Shown here piece after piece: positions 59,422 to 64,000 of a stretch of 64,000 nucleotides of DNA. The notes beneath the pieces were generated by a model, which searched no databases, had not been told where the DNA came from, and saw nothing but the letters and a program-made list of their open reading frames with translations. The first letter of the stretch is position 1. Each line of letters begins with the position of its first letter. Position numbers and translations under genes: made by a program. Source of the DNA: Haloferax sp. Q22 (GTDB lineage Archaea; Halobacteriota; Halobacteria; Halobacteriales; Haloferacaceae); contig NZ_LOEP01000032.1 of the NCBI RefSeq assembly GCF_001482285.1, positions 100,141-164,140 of the forward strand. The letters run 5' to 3'.

Positions 59422-60864
59422 TCAGTCGTCCGCGGCCGTCTTGGGGCGGTAGTTTCTGCTGACGGCCTTCCACGTCCCGGTCTTGAAGCGGTAGTAGTTC
59501 AGCGCCGCCGGAATCGTCGTCTCGGCGAGGAACGCCAGATAGAGTCCGGTGAGCCCCAGCGAAGTGACGGAGCCGATGTAGGTGAGTGGAATCGACCCGA
59601 GGAACATCCCGACGAACTGGCTGCCGAACGTCCAGCGGGTGTCGCCGCTGGCGTCGAGCGGACCCGCGGAGCCGCCGGAGACGCCCTGTAAGATGACGGC
59701 GATACAGGCAACGTAGACAAGGTCGATGGCGATGGGGACCGCCGGGTCCGCCGGGTTGTCCACGAACCCGAGGACGATAGGGCGGGCGAATATCGCCACG
59801 AGCGCCGCCGAGACGAGGTACGTGGCGACGGCGAACCGAATGACTTCGTTGCCGTAGACCTCGGCGGTCTGTTCGTCGTCTTTGCCGAGCGCCTGCCCAA
59901 CGAGACTCGACGACGCTAGCCCGAAGCCCCAGCCGGGGGTGTTCATCAGGCCCCAGATGCGGCGGGCGATGACGAACGCCGCGACCACGTCGGGCCCGAA
60001 GCTGTCGAGGATAGCGAGCATCGGGAACTCGGCGACGGTCCAGACGAGTCCGCGACCCATCACGGGCAGTCCGATTTTCACGAGGTCGATGAGCGTCCCG
60101 GGGTCGACGAACGACCCGAACGGATCGATGGTGACGGGGAACGCCCCGACGCCGGGGAGCGACCCCCGCGACAGGCCGACCGCGAACGCGCCGGCGACGA
60201 CGACGTTCGAGAGGACCGTTCCGAGCGCCGCGCCCTCGACGCCCATGTCGAGGCCGAAGATGAGCACCGCGTTGAGGACGATGTTGATGACCGCGCCGCT
60301 CGCTCGGAGCGTCATCGCGGTGTACGCGTCGTCGGTGCCGACGAGGACGCGGCTTCCGATGAGGTTCAGGCCGGCGAAGGGGACGCCGAGACCGACGATT
60401 CGGAGGTACGCCGCCCCGAGTTCGATGGCCCCTTGATCGCTGCTCAGCACGGAGATGAGCTCGGTGGGGAACAGCCAGAAGACGGCCGTGACGGGGAGCG
60501 TGGCGACGACAGTTAAGAGCGCGCTCGACCGCACCGCGAGTCCTAACTGGTCTATCGCGTCCGCGCCGAAGCGCTGGGAGACGAGTGCGATGGTTCCCCC
60601 CGCGATACCGCCACCGAGTGCGAAGGCGAGCCCCCAGTACGGCCCGGCGAACCCGACGCCGGTGATGGCGACGGTCCCCGAGGCGATCCCCACCATCGCC
60701 ACGTCGACGGCGTTCTTCGACATCCGGGCGATGCCGGTGACGACGCGGGGCCACGAGAGGTCGGCGATACGGACGGCGCGCTCACGGTCCAGGAGACCGA
60801 GCCGGGCGAGCGCGAGCCCGATGCCGAGGATGAGGAGGCGAACGGGGTTGGAGACCGGAGACAC
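59422..60864 (-). CDS. MATE-family multidrug/metabolite exporter
   Basis: A 480-aa transporter with about twelve membrane spans and the two-fold repeat of MATE proteins. The first half has ISKNAVDVAMVGIASGTVAITGVGFAGPYWGLAFALGG-like sequence, the second FPMLAILDSFGPDVVAAFVIARRIWGLMNTPGWGFGLASSSLVGQALGK. It exports organic cations or other compounds in exchange for H+ or Na+; the substrate is unknown. A TATA-like CATAAGT near 60886 precedes the start at 60864. Convergent with the TIGR04206 gene, with an 7-nt gap. Confidence 0.92.
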   Translation of the reverse strand: MSPVSNPVRLLILGIGLALARLGLLDRERAVRIADLSWPRVVTGIARMSKNAVDVAMVGIASGTVAITGVGFAGPYWGLAFALGGGIAGGTIALVSQRFGADAIDQLGLAVRSSALLTVVATLPVTAVFWLFPTELISVLSSDQGAIELGAAYLRIVGLGVPFAGLNLIGSRVLVGTDDAYTAMTLRASGAVINIVLNAVLIFGLDMGVEGAALGTVLSNVVVAGAFAVGLSRGSLPGVGAFPVTIDPFGSFVDPGTLIDLVKIGLPVMGRGLVWTVAEFPMLAILDSFGPDVVAAFVIARRIWGLMNTPGWGFGLASSSLVGQALGKDDEQTAEVYGNEVIRFAVATYLVSAALVAIFARPIVLGFVDNPADPAVPIAIDLVYVACIAVILQGVSGGSAGPLDASGDTRWTFGSQFVGMFLGSIPLTYIGSVTSLGLTGLYLAFLAETTIPAALNYYRFKTGTWKAVSRNYRPKTAADD

Positions 60865-61000
60865 TGCTGAATCGTAACTTCGGGGAGTACTTATGCACCT
60901 CGCAACGGACCGAAAAGTTCCGGTAGACGGCGTGTGGCAACCATCGACGGTGGGTTCCGCGTTCGGTACGTTTTTCGCCGACGCGACACATCACTCGGGT

Positions 61001-61780
61001 ATGTCCGGAACCCTCGACCACGTGATGATTCGCGTCGAAGACCTCGAGGAGTCGCTCGACTGGTACACGACCCATCTCGGCTACGAGGAGAAGGGTCGCT
61101 GGGAGGCCGACACGTTCACCAACGTCTACCTCGGCCCCGAGGACCTCCACGAGGAGGGCGCGGTCCTCGAACTCACCTACAACCACGGCGACCACACCTA
61201 CGAGATGGGCGACGCGTGGGGCCACATCGCGGTCCGCGTCCCCGAGGACGAACTCGAATCCTCCTACCAGCAGCTCATGGACGAGGGCGTCGAGGACTAC
61301 CGCGACCCCGAGTCCTGCGGCGGCCGCTACGCGTTCGTCAAGGATCCCGACGGCCACGAAGTCGAAATCGTCAAGCGCGACCACGGCGCGAAGTGGAGCC
61401 TCGACCACACGATGATTCGCGTCGAGGACGCCGACGAGGCGCTCGGCTTCTGGACCCGTAAGTTCGGCTACGAACACACCGGCCGCTGGGAGTCCGACAC
61501 CTTCGCGAACTACTTCATGAAGCCCGAGGGCGCGGCCGAAGAGGCGATGGCCGTCGAACTCACCTACAACTACGACGGCCGGAGCTACGAGATGGGCGAC
61601 GCGTGGGGCCACCTCGCAGTCAGCGCCGACGACCTCCACGACTACTGGGAGACGCTCATGGAGCGCGAGGCCGAGGACTACCGCGACCCCGAGTCCTGCG
61701 ACGACATGTTTGCGTTCACGAAGGACCCCGACGGCCACGAAATTGAGGTCATCCCTTCCGACTTCGAGTCACCGGAATAA
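61001..61780 (+). CDS. Two-domain VOC/glyoxalase I-like protein
   Basis: A 259-aa protein made of two tandem vicinal-oxygen-chelate domains (about 1-127 and 131-259). The first keeps all four metal ligands at spacing equal to glyoxalase I: H7, E57, H75, E122 (KDPDGHEVEIV). The second repeats them (SLDHTMIRV, MAVELTYN, WGHLAVS, KDPDGHEIEVI). A lactoylglutathione-lyase-like role in methylglyoxal detoxification is a family-based guess; haloarchaea use gamma-glutamylcysteine, not glutathione. ATG at 61001 follows a TTTTTCG TATA-like tract by about 28 nt. Confidence 0.9.
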   Translation: MSGTLDHVMIRVEDLEESLDWYTTHLGYEEKGRWEADTFTNVYLGPEDLHEEGAVLELTYNHGDHTYEMGDAWGHIAVRVPEDELESSYQQLMDEGVEDYRDPESCGGRYAFVKDPDGHEVEIVKRDHGAKWSLDHTMIRVEDADEALGFWTRKFGYEHTGRWESDTFANYFMKPEGAAEEAMAVELTYNYDGRSYEMGDAWGHLAVSADDLHDYWETLMEREAEDYRDPESCDDMFAFTKDPDGHEIEVIPSDFESPE

Positions 61781-61803
61781 CATATAGTATTTTCAACATC
61801 GGT

Positions 61804-61818
61804 CTTTTCTTGTCTTTT
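61804..61818 (+). terminator. T-rich tract after the VOC gene
   Basis: TTTTCTTGTCTTTTA, 23 nt after the stop at 61780; likely terminator, in the AT-rich region before the S-layer promoter. Confidence 0.45.
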
Positions 61819-61868
61819 AATTGAACGTTCGTCTTGTAAGACATTCTCGTTAGAGATATTTTCCACAA

Positions 61869-61877
61869 AGTATTTAC
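61869..61877 (+). promoter_or_regulatory. Probable TATA box of the S-layer gene
   Basis: AGTATTTAC predicts a start near 61898 and a leader of roughly 108 nt before the ATG at 62006. Long leaders are known for Haloferax and Halobacterium S-layer mRNAs. Confidence 0.5.
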
Positions 61878-61938
61878 TTCGGCTCAGGAGAGTCGCTTTC
61901 GTACCCCTACCCAAGGTGAAAATCAGCGAGTAATCCCG

Positions 61939-61959
61939 CGCCCGACCTACCCACGGGCG
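61939..61959 (+). promoter_or_regulatory. Hairpin in the S-layer mRNA leader
   Basis: CGCCCG (61939-61944) pairs with CGGGCG (61954-61959), 9-nt loop, in the middle of the predicted leader. Confidence 0.4.
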
Positions 61960-62005
61960 AACGGGGTAGAAAGCTGTTTCGCCGCTTATAGACACATCTA
62001 TAACA

Positions 62006-64000
62006 ATGACAGAAAACAAACAAGTTCGCGCGGTTCTGCTCGCTGCGCTGATGGTTTTCTCGGTCTTCGCCGGGTCCATCGCGTTTACGGGCACTGCCGC
62101 CGCAGCGGCTACGTCTCCCAATGTCACTACGACATCGGTTGACAAGGGTCCTTCTGCGACCGTCGACGTTGATGTTACTGACAACACCAGCTCGGACGGT
62201 CCTGGGCTTTACGCATGGATCGACGTAAACGGAGACGGTTATTACAACGCATCTGAACCGTCTGCGGACGACACTAGCTACACCAACGGAACGACCGTCA
62301 GCATTACTGGCATTCCGGTATACTCCAACATCTCTGCTGGAACCTACAACGTTGCAGTCGTTGAGACCGGTTCCTTCGGCGTGGGCACTCAAGAGGAAGC
62401 CCACGACACTGTTGACATCAACACCGCCAACCCTGCTGACTTCGGCTCCGCCATCCACTACGACGACGGTACGCCGAAGGTCGAAGTTGCCTTCGACGAA
62501 GACGTCTCGGTCGTCGAGATGAACGTCACCGACGGCGAGACGAACCTCTCGCAGTCCGCGTCCGTCTCCGGCGGACAGGTCAACGTCACCCTCAGTCAGG
62601 TCTACACCGAGGACCTCGAAGTCACGTACAACGTGACCGACTCCTCCGGTAACGCGGCCACCGGCACCGAGGACGTTACCTTCGCGCCCGTCTACGTCGC
62701 GAACAACTCCAACAACACGGCCTACCAGGGCTCCACCGTCGCGGTCGTCGCGGGTGCGACGAACACCGACGTCGAAGTGGAGGGCACCGACGACGACAAC
62801 AGCTACCAGTTCTCCGGTTCCACCGGCGAGAACAGTCAGGTCTTCCTCTTCGAAACCGAAGGTAAGACCCTCGACACCTACGAGTTCACCATCGGCGGTG
62901 CGCAGCAGGCCCAGGTTGCCGTTCGCGACCTCGGCTTCGAGCTCACCGTTGACGACCTGAACATCACGACCGATGACGGCATCGAAGGCACCGTCTCGGC
63001 CAACGCGGGCGGCCGCACCGTCGACGTCGTCGCACTCGACGACAACGGTGACGAGGTCGACGGCACCGAGACGACCGTCACGCTCAACGGGCAGGGTGAA
63101 GCCGACTTCAACCTGAGCTCGGTCGAAACTGGCGAGTACACGGTCGAAGCGACCGACGCGTTCTCGGGCGTCACGCTTGAGTCCGACACGGTCACCGTCT
63201 CGAAGGCCAAGGACTCCTCGGGTGACTTCACGTCGTCCGTCATCAGCGAACAGGTCGGCGACGTTGCCGAAATCACCGTCATGCTCGACGGCACCGACGA
63301 CGCGGAGATTCAGATCGGTGCGAACGAGCTCGGTTACAGCGCCAACGTCTCTGTCACCGACGACAACAACGACGGCGAGGTCGTGCTCCTGTTCAACACC
63401 TACGCGCCGAGCAAGACCTCCTCGTTCGACGTTGACGACAGCGACGACGAGTACACGGTTCAGGATATCTCGACCGATATCTCCGGCAGCGACACCCTCG
63501 ACGCCGGCGACTACGACCTCGAAGTCTCCACCGGCGGCGACGCGGACAACGTCGCGACGCTCGTCCTCGAAGAGCGCAGCACCGAGAGTGTCTCCACCTG
63601 GACGGCACCCACGGGTGCTGACATCACCGAGACCGAAGATGTCTACGACGCAATTGAGAACGAGAACCTGACGCAGACGGACTCGCTGGCGAACGGCGAC
63701 GTCGTCGTCACGCAGGTCACCGCGACGGGCCTCGAAGGCGCGTTCGACGCGTCGAACTTCGACGCCCTCTCGGGCACGCAGTTCAACCTCACGGTCGAGC
63801 AGACGAACCCCGGTCCGAACCGCGACGCGAAGGTCCTTGGTATCAACAGCTCGAGCGCCACGATCATCGCTGACGGTGCCAACGACACGTACTTCATCGT
63901 CTACGACCTCGACGACATCTCTGCTTCGCGCACGGACTACTACGACAACACCTCGACGCTCTACGAAGTCGAGGACGACGACGCGTTCAACGCGACGTTC
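62006..64000 (+). CDS. csg: S-layer glycoprotein, partial (N-terminal 665 codons)
   Basis: Main cell-surface protein, open at the window edge. The signal peptide is RAVLLAALMVFSVFAGSIAF followed by TGTAAA (cleavage after about residue 34), the haloarchaeal surface-glycoprotein type. The mature part is very acidic, rich in Thr and Ser, and made of Ig-like beta repeats such as VEGTVSANAGGRTVDVVAL-like and DTYEFTIGG segments. About twenty N-X-S/T sequons are visible. The anchor (expected PGF-CTERM) lies off the right edge. ATG at 62006 follows a leader of about 108 nt. The mature sequence does not match the Hfx. volcanii protein as I recall it. Gene symbol is by role. Confidence 0.85.
   Translation, partial: MTENKQVRAVLLAALMVFSVFAGSIAFTGTAAAAATSPNVTTTSVDKGPSATVDVDVTDNTSSDGPGLYAWIDVNGDGYYNASEPSADDTSYTNGTTVSITGIPVYSNISAGTYNVAVVETGSFGVGTQEEAHDTVDINTANPADFGSAIHYDDGTPKVEVAFDEDVSVVEMNVTDGETNLSQSASVSGGQVNVTLSQVYTEDLEVTYNVTDSSGNAATGTEDVTFAPVYVANNSNNTAYQGSTVAVVAGATNTDVEVEGTDDDNSYQFSGSTGENSQVFLFETEGKTLDTYEFTIGGAQQAQVAVRDLGFELTVDDLNITTDDGIEGTVSANAGGRTVDVVALDDNGDEVDGTETTVTLNGQGEADFNLSSVETGEYTVEATDAFSGVTLESDTVTVSKAKDSSGDFTSSVISEQVGDVAEITVMLDGTDDAEIQIGANELGYSANVSVTDDNNDGEVVLLFNTYAPSKTSSFDVDDSDDEYTVQDISTDISGSDTLDAGDYDLEVSTGGDADNVATLVLEERSTESVSTWTAPTGADITETEDVYDAIENENLTQTDSLANGDVVVTQVTATGLEGAFDASNFDALSGTQFNLTVEQTNPGPNRDAKVLGINSSSATIIADGANDTYFIVYDLDDISASRTDYYDNTSTLYEVEDDDAFNATF

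Noticed and set aside
61678-62458. Minus-strand frames overlapping the S-layer start
   Set aside because: They run antisense to the leader and signal peptide of a clear S-layer gene and have no family features.

Overview
The window is typical haloarchaeal chromosome and looks like a Haloferax main chromosome. The DNA is GC-rich and the proteins are very acidic. Many genes seem leaderless: a TATA-like box lies 25-30 nt before an ATG or GTG. Overlaps of the ATGA and GTGA type are common. From memory, the gene order (polB-sufCBD ... gltB-proS ... korBA ... acs ... coxA) follows Hfx. volcanii closely. No rRNA, CRISPR array, transposase, integrase or prophage module was seen. The clearly mobile DNA is an intein in polB.

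Layout. (1) 0-9.4 kb: two small minus-strand genes, then family-B DNA polymerase with a full-length homing intein, the sufCBD iron-sulfur assembly operon, and a ferritin-like/DtxR pair (iron homeostasis). (2) 9.4-15.4 kb: an intron-containing tRNA-Gln with an odd structured leader, an FkbM methyltransferase, an AlaX editing protein, an HD hydrolase, an NAD-dependent epimerase, a MazG-like pyrophosphohydrolase and a Tat-exported beta-propeller protein. (3) 15.5-31 kb: glutamate synthase, prolyl-tRNA synthetase, the aCPSF1/FttA termination nuclease behind a long leader, methylglyoxal synthase, endonuclease III, a COG1340 coiled-coil protein, SppA and DUF373. (4) 31-47 kb: an aldo/keto reductase, a zinc-ribbon protein, a lipoprotein, 2-oxoacid:ferredoxin oxidoreductase (korAB), a NosDFY-like operon with a NosL-like segment fused to NosD, methylmalonyl-CoA mutase large subunit, acetyl-CoA synthetase, a fatty acyl-CoA ligase and a Tat-exported 'GYWxNHP' protein. 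(5) 47-54 kb: a complete branched-chain amino-acid/amide ABC importer (livKHMGF) with a thioredoxin-like gene as last cistron, then uspA. (6) 54-60.9 kb: coxA among small membrane proteins, a DRG-type GTPase with a TIGR04206 partner, and a MATE exporter. (7) 61-64 kb: a two-domain glyoxalase-like protein and the first 665 codons of an S-layer glycoprotein, open at the window edge.

How the genes fit together. Three themes recur. Fe-S and iron handling comprises suf, the ferritin-like and DtxR genes, and the Fe-S clients gltB, nth and korAB. Acyl-CoA and 2-oxoacid metabolism comprises korAB, mcmA, acs and the acyl-CoA ligase. Respiration and copper comprise the nosDFY-like operon and coxA; a link between these two is inference only.

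The most interesting unexplained items are: the tRNA-Gln leader that repeats the tRNA 5' end inside a hairpin; the NosL-NosD fusion without Cys ligands and without nosZ, preceded by a short leader ORF; the thioredoxin-like cistron in the liv operon; the GYWxNHP secreted protein; palindromes at several start sites (327, 32208, 54000); and the S-layer gene, which pairs a familiar leader and signal peptide with a mature protein unlike the classical Hfx. volcanii one.
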